64,000 nucleotides of DNA from Spirosoma lacussanchae. Its GTDB lineage: Bacteria > Bacteroidota > Bacteroidia > Cytophagales > Spirosomataceae. Position 1 is the stretch's first letter, and every line of letters starts with the position of its first letter. The translations under genes and the position numbers were made by a program. The notes beneath the pieces are model-generated. The model was not told the origin of the DNA, did no database searches, and was given only the letters and a program-made list of their open reading frames with translations. Shown here in pieces: positions 54,083-62,988 of the stretch. The stretch is taken from the NCBI RefSeq assembly GCF_005870035.1, contig NZ_SWJG01000002.1:641728-705727 (forward strand), read 5' to 3'.

Positions 54083-56656
54083 TTAGTTGCCAACCATAAA
54101 TACCGCGTTGCCGAAGAGCAGCTTCCCGTTATACCAGAAACCCCGGAAGAGTGGGTCATCGGCCAGGTAAACCACGCTGCCACGTCCGTAATTCTGGACG
54201 CCCATCAGCAGGGTATTTTTGAGTTTTTCCTTCGCGTTCTTACCCGAAAAACCAGCCACGTAGTTGTCTGATTTGAGATAGCCCACGTTCCAGCCATCTT
54301 TCAGAAAATCGAAATTATAGGCGTTCTGCACCAGCGTGTAATACCCGTTGGTCAGGCCAAAGCCCAGCGGGTGAGACGAGTCGATATTGACGCGGTAGAT
54401 ACTGCCCGGTGTCTCGTCCGAAATAGCGGTCCGTTCGCGGTCGCCGTAAAGTTTGAGCGAGTCGGCGGCATTGCCTTTTTTCTCTTTGTCTTTAGCCGCC
54501 TTGTCTTCTTTTTCTTTCAGGTCAAACCCGTCTTTACCGGCCAGGAAAGCGGTAGCCCGCTCGAGCGCAATGAGCTTACCCCCCGACTGAATCCAGCCTT
54601 TGACAGCGGCCAGCACACGATCGTTGAGGAACCGGCCGTAATTGTAATTCGTCGGCAGAATCAGCACGTCGAGCTTATTCCAGTCAACGCTGCCGAGTGC
54701 GTTGGCGTCGATAACCGAGATGGGGTAATTGAGCTCCTGATCGAAGTAATGCCATACCTCACCCGCAGCCGGTGGGAGGGTGCCATCGCCCACGACTACG
54801 GCTACGCGCGGAGCCTTCAGGGCGGTTACGAAGTCAGAGCCAAAATCAGATCCTTTCGTGACAAAACCTGTTTGTACGGGTGTCAGGTCGGCACCGGTGC
54901 GGGTGGCTTCGGCGCGAACCAGGGCATCCAGCCGGTCGCCGAAACGTTCGTTGCCAGCCCGGGTCACAATGAGCGTACCAGAGGGGTACGTTTTGCCTTC
55001 CAGCTCGAACGGCTTTTCGGCCGCCCGCACCCGTATTTTCTGTTTCAGCAGCCCCGCCAGCATCTGTACCGCGGGCATCGACTGCCAGCGAACGACGTAG
55101 GCATAAGGCTTCGTGGTCGATAGCGCTGGGGCGGCAGCTGCCGCAGGCGCCGTGGCCGATGGAGTCAGGCGGGTGGTCAGGCCGTACGTCTGCAGGCCGA
55201 ACGCGTAGGGCATTGACCAGGCCGTGATGTCGTAGGTGGCCGAATCTTCGAGGGCCGAGTTGGGCTCGAACAGGATTTTCAGCAGGGTCGATTTGGGCTG
55301 ATAGGCGCTGATGACTACATCTTCGGGAGCGATCGAAACGCTTTTCTCGTTCTTCTGGCTCGTGTAGTTAAAGCCGGGGAGGGTCTGGGCTTTACCGGCA
55401 TACCCATAGCTGATCTTGTTCCGGTCGAGCAGCTGCTGGAGGGCCTTCAGCCGACCCGCGTCGCCGTTGGCTTTGATGACATAGCTTTTATAAGCGCCAA
55501 TGGGCTTATTGCGGGCGTTGTCGAAGAACTGACCGAACTCCTTAACCACATCCGGAGCGCGGTCGGCTACGGACTCGAGGGTAGCGATGCTGGCCGTTAC
55601 GTGGTGATCGATGCGTTGCCGCAGGGTAAGGGTATCGCCGTCGGCTTTTTCGATGGACAGACCGGCCCGACCGCTGCCGCCCTGTTCGTAGGTCATGCCA
55701 ATGGCGCCGTTGTAGGTAGGGTAGGTGTCGCCGTAGCTGGGGTAGAAGAGGTCGAACCGCTCGCGGGTGTAGTAGAGCCAGCCGTTGCGGTCAAAATAGC
55801 GGCTGCAATACTGGCCGATTGTCTGCTGGAAATCGCGCTGGAACTTGGTGATGTCCTCGTGATAAGGTTTGGCCGAAGGCGCAAAGTAATACGGGCTCTC
55901 GACGCCCATTTCGTGGAAGTCGCCGTGCAGGTGGGGCATCCATTGCTGGTACAGTGCCATCCGCTGTTGCGTAATTTCCTGCGTTTGCCAGGCCCAGTCG
56001 CGGTTGGGGTCAAACAGGTAATGGGTATAGCGACCACCGGGCCAGGGCTCGTTGTGTTCGCGGGCTGCGGGGGTTGGGTCAGCCGCGCGGCCCATCATCT
56101 GGTTGTACCAGTTCACATACCGATCGTGGCCGTCGGGGTTGAGACCCGGATCGAGGATGACTACCGTTGCGTTCATCACTTTCTGCGAAACAGGATTGGC
56201 GGGGTCCAGCAGCTGGTACAGCACATCCATAAACGCTTCGGAGCTTACGGCTTCGTTGCCGTGAACGTTGTAGCTCAACCAGGCGATGGCGGGCTGGGCA
56301 GCGCTGGATGGACTACCCTCCAGCATGCCAATGCGTTTGAGGTTATTGGTCCGGATTTCATCGAGCCGGCTCAGGTTGGCCTCCGACGCAATGGCTACGA
56401 CCATCAGCTGACGACCTTCGTAGGTGGTACCGTACGGAATTAGGCGAACCCGGTTGGGGGCCTGCCGGGCTACCTGTTCGGCGTAGGCCAGCACGCGATG
56501 ATGTGGCGTGAACCGATCCCCGACTTTATAGCCCAGGAACTGAGCGGGTGAGTCGATGCGGGAGGAGGCAGGTGATGAAGCGGTGGGGGCTGTGGTCTGG
56601 GCTGATACCGACAAGGCAGCTGCCAGCCACAGGGCAAGTACTAAAACGTGTTTCAT
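54083..56656 (-). CDS. M14 family zinc carboxypeptidase
   Basis: An 857-residue exported metallopeptidase. ATG at 56656 selected for its signal peptide (KHVLVLALWLAAALSVSAQ). Zinc site: His and Glu in 'LSYNVHGNEAVSSEAF' (HxxE type), third ligand His in 'PHLHGDFHEMGV'; a possible catalytic Glu in 'GMTYEQGGSGRAG'. The C-terminal 500 residues include a GATase-like or DJ-1-like segment ('VDWNKLDVLILPTNYNYGRF', 'WIQSGGKLIALERA'). Likely trims peptides or wall fragments in the periplasm. Divergent from the tRNA-Glu promoter. Confidence 0.9.
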   Translation of the reverse strand: MKHVLVLALWLAAALSVSAQTTAPTASSPASSRIDSPAQFLGYKVGDRFTPHHRVLAYAEQVARQAPNRVRLIPYGTTYEGRQLMVVAIASEANLSRLDEIRTNNLKRIGMLEGSPSSAAQPAIAWLSYNVHGNEAVSSEAFMDVLYQLLDPANPVSQKVMNATVVILDPGLNPDGHDRYVNWYNQMMGRAADPTPAAREHNEPWPGGRYTHYLFDPNRDWAWQTQEITQQRMALYQQWMPHLHGDFHEMGVESPYYFAPSAKPYHEDITKFQRDFQQTIGQYCSRYFDRNGWLYYTRERFDLFYPSYGDTYPTYNGAIGMTYEQGGSGRAGLSIEKADGDTLTLRQRIDHHVTASIATLESVADRAPDVVKEFGQFFDNARNKPIGAYKSYVIKANGDAGRLKALQQLLDRNKISYGYAGKAQTLPGFNYTSQKNEKSVSIAPEDVVISAYQPKSTLLKILFEPNSALEDSATYDITAWSMPYAFGLQTYGLTTRLTPSATAPAAAAAPALSTTKPYAYVVRWQSMPAVQMLAGLLKQKIRVRAAEKPFELEGKTYPSGTLIVTRAGNERFGDRLDALVRAEATRTGADLTPVQTGFVTKGSDFGSDFVTALKAPRVAVVVGDGTLPPAAGEVWHYFDQELNYPISVIDANALGSVDWNKLDVLILPTNYNYGRFLNDRVLAAVKGWIQSGGKLIALERATAFLAGKDGFDLKEKEDKAAKDKEKKGNAADSLKLYGDRERTAISDETPGSIYRVNIDSSHPLGFGLTNGYYTLVQNAYNFDFLKDGWNVGYLKSDNYVAGFSGKNAKEKLKNTLLMGVQNYGRGSVVYLADDPLFRGFWYNGKLLFGNAVFMVGN

Positions 56657-56748
56657 GAAGGTGAAAAAAAATTGAAAGGCTAACCTCCTCAAAAATAGGA
56701 GTAAAACGTTCAGGAAGCGGTTTTTTGAAAAAATTTTGACTCCTGCTA

Positions 56749-56778
56749 TTGCATTTTAAGATCGCTGCCGTACTTTTG
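56749..56778 (+). promoter_or_regulatory. Promoter of tRNA-Glu, TTG-N19-TACTTTTG
   Basis: TTG (56749-56751), 19-bp spacer, TACTTTTG (56771-56778) matches the Bacteroidota TTG/TAnnTTTG promoter well. The mature tRNA begins 58 bp downstream. Confidence 0.7.
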
Positions 56779-56836
56779 CACCACGATTCGACAACGCAGC
56801 GGCTGAAAACTCAAGCGTTGGGTCTTTCACAAAGAC

Positions 56837-56908
56837 GGCCGATTCGTCTAGCGGTTAGGACATCGCCCTTTCACGGCGGTAACACGGGTTCGATTCCCGT
56901 ATCGGTCA
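56837..56908 (+). tRNA. tRNA-Glu (anticodon UUC)
   Basis: A 72-nt cloverleaf. Acceptor GGCCGAT pairs with ATCGGTC (one G-T); D-arm contains TAGCGGTTAGGA; anticodon stem TCGCC/GGCGG around loop CTTTCAC with anticodon TTC at 56870-56872; T-arm ACGGGTTCGATTCCCGT; discriminator A at 56908. No CCA is encoded. Downstream lies the integrase remnant, as at tRNA-borne attachment sites. Confidence 0.97.
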
Positions 56909-56932
56909 CAACTTACGCTACACAAGTTGTAG

Positions 56933-56968
56933 AAAAAAGCGCAAATCAAGCTGATTTGCGCTTTTTTT
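56933..56968 (+). terminator. Terminator after tRNA-Glu
   Basis: A 16-bp stem (56933-56948 and 56952-56967, AAAAAAGCGCAAATCA and its complement) with a 3-nt loop, ending in T7. It lies 24 bp after the tRNA. Confidence 0.9.
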
Positions 56969-57043
56969 CGTTTCCTGGGTCTATGTTCACTACATGACTT
57001 GTTGGTATATACTACGTACAGTTTCCGACCAACGATCCGACCA

Positions 57044-57403
57044 ATGAACGAAATCTACTTTAAGCAGAAAATCAGCAAGCAGGACCGGTCGGGCTTTGCA
57101 CCGATATTCCTGGAATTTAACCATAATGGGAGTACTCTCGTACTGTCAACCGGCGAGAAGTGCAAGCCGTCGGACTGGAATCAGGAGGCCCAAAAATTCC
57201 GTAGGTCGATGCCTGGCTACCAACAGGCCAACGAGTCATTGGAGCGGCTACGGGATAAACTACGCACGGCGTATCGGGATGCCCGAAACGCGGATGTACC
57301 TATCACCAATGATTTCCTGCATACTGCCGTATCGGGTCGGTCAGGAACAGCAGGTTTCCCGCTACGAGTTTGGTGGCATGAGCAGCGGTGTTGTGAGTGC
57401 TAA
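57044..57403 (+). pseudogene. Truncated tyrosine integrase (N-terminal arm-binding part only)
   Basis: The first 95 or so residues, from 'MNEIYFKQKISKQDRSGFAP' to 'NADVPITNDFL', look like the arm-type DNA-binding domain and helical start of a Bacteroidota phage/conjugative-element integrase (a full one is around 400 residues). The reading then changes character near 57330 (RVWWHEQRCCEC) and stops at 57403. The adjacent frame continues as '...EQQVSRYEFGGMSSGVVS' to 57473, apparently the tail of a different protein. The catalytic domain with the Arg-His-Arg-Tyr residues is absent. Position, 135 bp after tRNA-Glu, is the classical integrase site. Confidence 0.75.
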
Positions 57404-57573
57404 TTTCTGGTTAGAAGAAGCTATACCTTTGTTAAGACATCGTCTTATGCTGTTTCGGGAGGGGGACTTGTAATGCGTTGGTGTAGACACTGATCCCGGC
57501 CAACTGACGAAAGGGTTAGTTACAGGTGTTACTGTATCGTTTCGTAGCCGGATGAACGCCTGAATGAATTAAA

Positions 57574-58202
57574 ATGAAAATACTTCAGGATTTTAATTTT
57601 AGTGGCTTTTCCGCCCTTGAATCAGTATTGGAGAAAACGTATGGGGGTGTCGCTCAGGCATTAGCCAGTTTAACGCTCTTCGCGCATCCAGAAACAGTTG
57701 CTCAAATAGGAAACAGGGCTCTGTTTCCAATAATCCGCGCAACGGCTGTCTCTCAGCGTGGTAGTGTTCTGGCAGACAAAAAATTGGTGTTATGTGACAA
57801 TACAATTGTCAAGACGCCTTTCTTTGGACACATTCACTGACGTATGGACAGTGTAAAGATGTACAGTTCAATCATGTCTATTCGATCAATGAGCCTGATT
57901 ACTATACATCACTGGCTAATATCTGTGTAACCCCGGTTTTTCTGGCTAAGCTGACGGACACTCACGAAGAATTTAAGGCAATACTCAGATATCAGGTTTA
58001 CGCCTGTTATGGCTTTGTACCGACTGGCTTTGCGGTGCCGGAGAAACCCGCTGTTTATGATCAGTTAGAATGGGCCCCGTTTATGCCAGTTGTCAACAAT
58101 CTGGCTGATGTTATCCGTAAACGGTTAGTCAAACGAAAGAAGGCCAGGGCTGCTATTGCTGTAGAAAACTTCGGTTGGATATTCTCGAATGATGCAGTTT
58201 AA
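57574..58202 (+). pseudogene. Frameshifted orphan gene
   Basis: A first frame opens at 57574 (MKILQDFNFSGF) and stops at 57838-57840. A second frame, open from 57798 to a TAA at 58200-58202, continues with coherent protein ('TYGQCKDVQFNHVYSINEPD' to '[11 protein letters not shown]'). The join needs a -1 shift somewhere in 57798-57840, giving about 208 residues. No classical slippery heptamer was found, so a mutational (or sequencing) frameshift is the simplest reading. No family recognised. It converges with umuC, the stop codons overlapping. Confidence 0.6.
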
Positions 58203-59482
58203 CGAACGCTCAGGATCTCCCTCCATCTCGTCGTGTAATTTGGCGATATCCACTGCCGTTTGTGATGCCACTCCGGATTGTAGCCCGCATCGGCCAGTCT
58301 CACCTTGTCGCGGCCGTGCCGGTGATTGATCTTGTCTACAACTTTTGATAAGCTGGCCAGCCGCTGATCAGGCGCATCAGAAAATAGTGCCTGTTGCTGG
58401 TGGCCAGCCGGAACGAGGCCCGACAGAATCACGCCCACTTTCTGATACTCGTACCCAAAGGCGTAGATCGCCTGCAGGGCCGCCTGCGCGTAGCGGACCA
58501 GCTCGGGCGTGCTGCTGGTGGCATGAGGCAGGATAACCGTTCGGCTATCGGCGTACTGTTTGGCGGGTAGACCGTTACCAGGCGTTTTCCTAAACCGATT
58601 CGTATGCAGAAAGATGCTCAACGCACCGGCGGCTGACTCCTGTTTGCGGAGTTTCTCGGCCGCGCGGCCGACGTGCGTGGTCAGCGCTTCCGTGATGGTG
58701 GCCAGATCAGGAATCAGCTTGCCGAAGCTGGGAGCCGTACAAATCGTTTGTTTCGGCTGGTGCTCCAGCTCCAGCAGCTTGCAGGGGGTGCCCCGCAGCT
58801 CATACGCCAGGCGGAGTCCGTTGACTGTCAGCTTTGCGTTGATCCAGTCATCGGGCAGGGCCGCAAACTGAGCAGCGGTGCGGATGCCGTTGCGCTTCAG
58901 CATGCCCGCATACCGCCAGCCGATGCCCCACAGATCCGCTACGTCGAAGGTCTGCAGCGCATCATCAATGGCAGCTTTTGTATCGAGCATGAATACCCCG
59001 TTATGGCCAGGCTCCCGCTTGGCATACCAGTTGGCTACTTTCGCCAGCGTCTTCGTTGGCGCCAGGCCTACTGACACCGGAATACGTAACCACTGGTTAC
59101 TGGTTGATCGGATGGTTTGGGCCAGTTCAGTTAGATTCGGGTACAGTTGTTCGTAGCCGCTCAGGTTGAGGAACGCTTCGTCGATGCTGTACACTTCTAC
59201 CTCCTCGACGAACCGCCCGAGTAGTGCTATTAGTCGAGCCGACATATCACCGTATAACGTATAGTTGGACGAGAACACCGTCAGGTCGTGCTGTTGCCGC
59301 AGCTCCTCCAGCTGGAAGAAAGGAACCCCCATTTTGATGCCCAGGGCTTTGGCTTCGTTGGATCGGGCCACTACGCAACCGTCATTGTTCGACAGCACGA
59401 CGACGGCTTTACCGTTCAGCCTGGGGTCAAAACTGCGCTGGCAGCTGACGTAGAAATTGTTCGCGTCGACGAGTCCGATCAT
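58199..59482 (-). CDS. umuC: Y-family DNA polymerase V catalytic subunit (UmuC)
   Basis: A 427-residue translesion polymerase. Palm motifs: '[20 protein letters not shown]' with the first catalytic Asp, '[16 protein letters not shown]' with the SIDE acidic pair, '[17 protein letters not shown]', helix-hairpin-helix '[16 protein letters not shown]', then little finger and the UmuC-type C-terminal tail ('[20 protein letters not shown]'). Complete length. Start ATG overlaps the umuD stop by four bases (ATGA). Frequently carried on mobile islands; here it is inside the tRNA-Glu region. Confidence 0.96.
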   Translation of the reverse strand: MIGLVDANNFYVSCQRSFDPRLNGKAVVVLSNNDGCVVARSNEAKALGIKMGVPFFQLEELRQQHDLTVFSSNYTLYGDMSARLIALLGRFVEEVEVYSIDEAFLNLSGYEQLYPNLTELAQTIRSTSNQWLRIPVSVGLAPTKTLAKVANWYAKREPGHNGVFMLDTKAAIDDALQTFDVADLWGIGWRYAGMLKRNGIRTAAQFAALPDDWINAKLTVNGLRLAYELRGTPCKLLELEHQPKQTICTAPSFGKLIPDLATITEALTTHVGRAAEKLRKQESAAGALSIFLHTNRFRKTPGNGLPAKQYADSRTVILPHATSSTPELVRYAQAALQAIYAFGYEYQKVGVILSGLVPAGHQQQALFSDAPDQRLASLSKVVDKINHRHGRDKVRLADAGYNPEWHHKRQWISPNYTTRWREILSVR

Positions 59483-59934
59483 ACCGGTTTTTGAATAACG
59501 AACGTGACGACGCCGAACACCCGAAAATCATCGCCGGGATGAACGTAGATGGGGTCATATTTCGGGTTGGACGACATGAGTACAATCAGTTCGCCGGCAT
59601 AGTGGATGCGTTTCACGACATGATCACCGTTCAGCCAGACGACTACGATTTTCCCATCAACGGGCTCCCGCGAGCAGTCGACCACCAGCACGTCGTCCCG
59701 ATCGATGCGGTCGCCGATCATAGAATCCGATGCTACACGGACAAAATAAGTGGCTTCGGCATTGCTGATGCAGAGGTCGTTGAGATCGCACACGCGCTCC
59801 ACGTAGTTTTCGGCCGGACTCGGAAAACCAGCTTGGACCAGACTCTGGAAAAAGGGGATGCGCAGCTGGGTCTCTACAGTTGCCCTGGCGAAGTCATATA
59901 CGCTTAGCCTTTCTTGTCTACGCAATGCCGTCAT
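59479..59934 (-). CDS. umuD: UmuD, LexA-like self-cleaving subunit of DNA polymerase V
   Basis: A 151-residue S24 peptidase. Cleavage-type Ala-Gly in '[14 protein letters not shown]' (about 33-34), catalytic Ser in '[12 protein letters not shown]' and Lys in '[12 protein letters not shown]'. Upon DNA damage the family self-cleaves with RecA filament help and then works with UmuC. N-terminal part about 30 residues long, as for UmuD rather than LexA (no HTH). Translationally coupled to umuC through a four-base overlap. Confidence 0.93.
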   Translation of the reverse strand: MTALRRQERLSVYDFARATVETQLRIPFFQSLVQAGFPSPAENYVERVCDLNDLCISNAEATYFVRVASDSMIGDRIDRDDVLVVDCSREPVDGKIVVVWLNGDHVVKRIHYAGELIVLMSSNPKYDPIYVHPGDDFRVFGVVTFVIQKPV

Positions 59935-60884
59935 GTACTTAATTGATTACGGCAGCGATACTAAAGAGTTAAATTATGTAATACAAGTAAAATATAAAAA
60001 AATAGGTTTTCATTCCCTACATGCAGTGTTCATTAGCTGGAACTGGTATTCATTTATTACGCCCAGATCGTATAGCATAGTAAAAACATAGTGTCAATCG
60101 ATTTGGGATGTTTTTTAAGGCAGTCTACCGTTAAGTGGATCAAGGCTGAAGGTGAGCCAGAGTTAATCCGTCAGTTACCAGGTTTGGATGCGCAATAAGA
60201 TTTTGGATGATGCCCTTTTAGTTTGACGACGGGCTGTCGACTGGCCAGGGTAACTCTACCACACCGCTTATGGAGATTTAAAGATTAAGACACATGAAAA
60301 CCAATCTGGAATAATTGGGAGCTTATAAATACGCCACCAGCCTTCCGTGGTCCGAATACTAGTAGGTGGCAAAAACTAGCAAATCGATTTGGTATTAAAT
60401 GAATAACAGATATTAAAATTAGAATTTTTAAAGAATTTTTTGTGTATAAATAAACTTAGTTCAAAATCATGTAAGTACATACATTCTTTCAATTGTTCGA
60501 TTTAAAACCAGTATTCAAGTAACGAGCAGGGGCGTTACTACACCACATATTGAATAAAATAAGTTCAAACAAATTTATAATTAATCCTATAATTGGGTTA
60601 ATAAGTTACTCAAACAATCGATTCGGTTGTAGTTTAGCAGGGAAACAGCCTGGCAATAGTTTGACGATTAGAGATGGGGTTCAACGTTTCACTGGTAAAT
60701 CATCAACATATGTAAAAGCTAGAGATTGACTTGTTATACACCCAAGTCATATCTCGATTTCAAGCACCTTACAATAAGCTGTTACGGCTACTCATTGATC
60801 TGGTCTGCGCTACTCAGCCTGGGAAACATCACCTGGGATTCTTGACAATAGTGCCAAGTGCTCAATTCTAAACTCATCAAGATC
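59935..60884. other. AT-rich 950-bp region between divergent umuD and lipoprotein genes
   Basis: No credible complete gene. It carries the upstream regions of umuDC and of the lipoprotein gene. A short in-frame piece at 60091-60198 ('RQSTVKWIKAEGEPELIRQL') resembles a helix-turn-helix end of a transposase, perhaps a remnant. The rest is low-GC DNA. Confidence 0.55.
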
Positions 60885-62381
60885 ATGAAAAATTTGTCTT
60901 TACTGTCAACGGTATGGGTATTGCTATGTATCCTGTTACCGCTCTCCTGTAATACGGAAATAAATTCACTCGCTCCTGGTAAAATCAAGCAGGGGTCAGC
61001 ACCCGTCAATCTCAATGGTTTTACAACCTTAGATGATATCCTAACCAGAAATAACGCCTACGCCCGAGCCAGAGATACAACTGGCTTTAATTTCAACACC
61101 CACGGTCAGGTCCTGTTGAGGCACATCAAGTATTACTCGGCAACTATTGATCCGTTGACCTACTTACCGGCCGATCAACGAGCCGGGTTCAAGGCTAAGT
61201 TTGACGCCTATCAGGCAAAGATCAAGGCCAACCACTGGACTCACGACCAAATAATTGATGACTTGGTAGCGCAGAAGAGCTATACCCAGCGACAGGGGCA
61301 AATCATCAAGGAACAGCAGCGTTCGCTTCTCGAGCTGCTAGCTACGCAACCAGATATGCAAAGTGCCTGGGACTGGTTTGCGCAGCGCGAGAAGGAGATC
61401 GTGCAGGATAACGTCCTGACCCCCTCCGAGAAAAGTGAGGTCCTTAATCAACGATCGACCGTTAAATATGGCTTACTCTTTCGGTTGGAACAGGCGCCTG
61501 CATCAGAAGGCGTTTCTGAACCAAAAGCACGCTCGACCTCTGCTTGCGGATTTTGGGCTAAATTGTATTGCTACGTGGGAACCATCAGCGGGTTATCCTC
61601 CACGGGCAATGCCATTGGTGGCGTAGAAGCCATTGTAAAATCCGGGGCTACAATATTGGTGAAAGGCTCAGCGATCGGCGCCATCATCGGCGCTGCTTAC
61701 GGAACCATACAGGCCTTTACGTCCTGTCAGTGCGATCAGCAGGAGCTAGCCAAATGCGATGCGCCTACAACGGTTTCTTTCCCTTACCGCTGCTACGTAC
61801 CGGGAGCGGGACTACGATATACGGCAATTGGCTACGGTACGAACGGACCTACTCAGTTCATCTGGAAAATATCGGCCAATGATGATTTAAATAACGTCAT
61901 CTATGAGAATATTGGTAGCGGTGACTACTTTGATATACCTGGTAATTTAATAACTCAAAATAATGTCAGCACACTCGGGATGCGCGTCACAAGCCAGTGC
62001 CATGATACAGGCGTAACCGAGTCTAGACAGTCTGATGCGTTTGGTTGGTTTGATCTGAGTAAGTTGGGCAAGCCTTATTTTACGATATCAGGCGCTGATA
62101 ATGTGTCACCAGGTCAGTATGCCATGTACGGCGTAGCTGGCTCGTACGAGAATATTGAAGGTAGTGTTACAATTAAATGGGAAGTTATTCCTTCGGGTTA
62201 CCCCAATTATTCCTTGTCAGGAACATTTTCTAACGGGCAAACGACGATAACAGGGGGTACCTTTGTGGGGGTTCAGTGGAGTTCGAACCAGGGTTATGGG
62301 ACTATCAAGGTAACGATCACCAGCTATTGTGACGGTGGACAAATTAGTGAAGTTCAGTACCTGAATGTCCGGGCGCAATAA
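60885..62381 (+). CDS. Large lipoprotein with Cys-flanked glycine-rich hydrophobic segment
   Basis: A 498-residue exported lipoprotein (ATG at 60885; signal MKNLSLLSTVWVLLCILLP, lipobox LPLSC, Cys near residue 22). Residues about 25-220 are alpha-helical and polar with no recognised domain. Residues about 222-280 contain 'CGFWAKLYCYVG', a long hydrophobic Gly/Ala/Ile stretch 'GAIIGAAYGTIQAF', and the Cys-rich 'CQCDQQELAKC'. The C-terminal 210 residues are beta-rich, with an Ig/PKD-like end ('VSPGQYAMYGVAGSYENIEG'). The arrangement suggests a membrane-inserting or toxin-like segment. It is only a possibility. Confidence 0.65.
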   Translation: MKNLSLLSTVWVLLCILLPLSCNTEINSLAPGKIKQGSAPVNLNGFTTLDDILTRNNAYARARDTTGFNFNTHGQVLLRHIKYYSATIDPLTYLPADQRAGFKAKFDAYQAKIKANHWTHDQIIDDLVAQKSYTQRQGQIIKEQQRSLLELLATQPDMQSAWDWFAQREKEIVQDNVLTPSEKSEVLNQRSTVKYGLLFRLEQAPASEGVSEPKARSTSACGFWAKLYCYVGTISGLSSTGNAIGGVEAIVKSGATILVKGSAIGAIIGAAYGTIQAFTSCQCDQQELAKCDAPTTVSFPYRCYVPGAGLRYTAIGYGTNGPTQFIWKISANDDLNNVIYENIGSGDYFDIPGNLITQNNVSTLGMRVTSQCHDTGVTESRQSDAFGWFDLSKLGKPYFTISGADNVSPGQYAMYGVAGSYENIEGSVTIKWEVIPSGYPNYSLSGTFSNGQTTITGGTFVGVQWSSNQGYGTIKVTITSYCDGGQISEVQYLNVRAQ

Positions 62382-62403
62382 TAAAGCCGGACGGTAAGAG
62401 CGC

Positions 62404-62461
62404 AATTAGATGAAGCTAGAAAGGCAGTCCCATTAGGCTGCCTTTCTAGCTTCATCTAATT
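62404..62461. terminator. Perfect 24-bp inverted-repeat terminator
   Basis: Arms 62404-62427 and 62438-62461 are perfect complements over 24 bp with a 10-nt loop, beginning 22 bp after the lipoprotein stop codon. Unusually long stem. Confidence 0.8.
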
Positions 62462-62988
62462 TATATTCTGAAAAATTAGTGGTGCCCCATTTTTATATGT
62501 CAAAAAAGCCCACACTGGGTGGGAGGTAGCTCGGTCAAATCGGCTGTGGAGGCTGCATCAATCCAGAAAAGTAGGTGTCAGCAACGTGCCTGGGGTGGGG
62601 TAGATCCGGGCGGTTTTCATTGCTACTTTCTTACCAAGAAAGAGGAAGTAAAAATTTGCCTTGTTAAAACTATATTTTTAGTTGAATAGGCCAAAAAAGG
62701 CTTGTAACGTTTGCTACAGGCCTTGACGGGTACACATATGTAGAGGGAATTTTCCGAGGGGTGAGCCGCATACAAGCTCTGAAAACCGGCACGATTGTAC
62801 GTTTGAAAGGGAAAGAAAACACAGTATTATGTTGATCAATTATTTATCGATTATTCTATTCTTGTAAAGCAGCGTTTAATGGGGTGAGTTTAAGTCTAGT
62901 TAACAGCATACGCCCTCTCCAGCACGCTAAACTCCTATCGTTCCTGGCAAAGGTTCAGCGTGCTTTAACATCGATTCCAGCCCTAAGG
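62462..62988. other. Gene-poor intergenic region
   Basis: About 530 bp with no open frame of interest. It contains a minus-strand hairpin (62691-62724) and a weak inverted repeat AGCACGCT/AGCGTGCT (62921-62928 and 62957-62964). Confidence 0.55.
62691..62724 (-). terminator. Minus-strand intrinsic terminator
   Basis: On the minus strand a 12-bp stem with two wobbles and a 4-nt loop (arms 62713-62724 and 62697-62708) is followed by TTTTTT. It would end transcripts from the barrel gene 62989-63579 after a 265-nt 3' region, or from a transcript not recognised here. Confidence 0.55.

Noticed and set aside
57798..57840. Programmed -1 ribosomal frameshift in the orphan gene
   Set aside because: No canonical slippery heptamer in the overlap and no downstream structure noted; a mutation is simpler.
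59940..60000. LexA-type operator upstream of umuD
   Set aside because: The best candidate (TTGTATTACATAA on the minus strand) is only a poor palindrome; LexA boxes in this phylum are not known well enough to call it.
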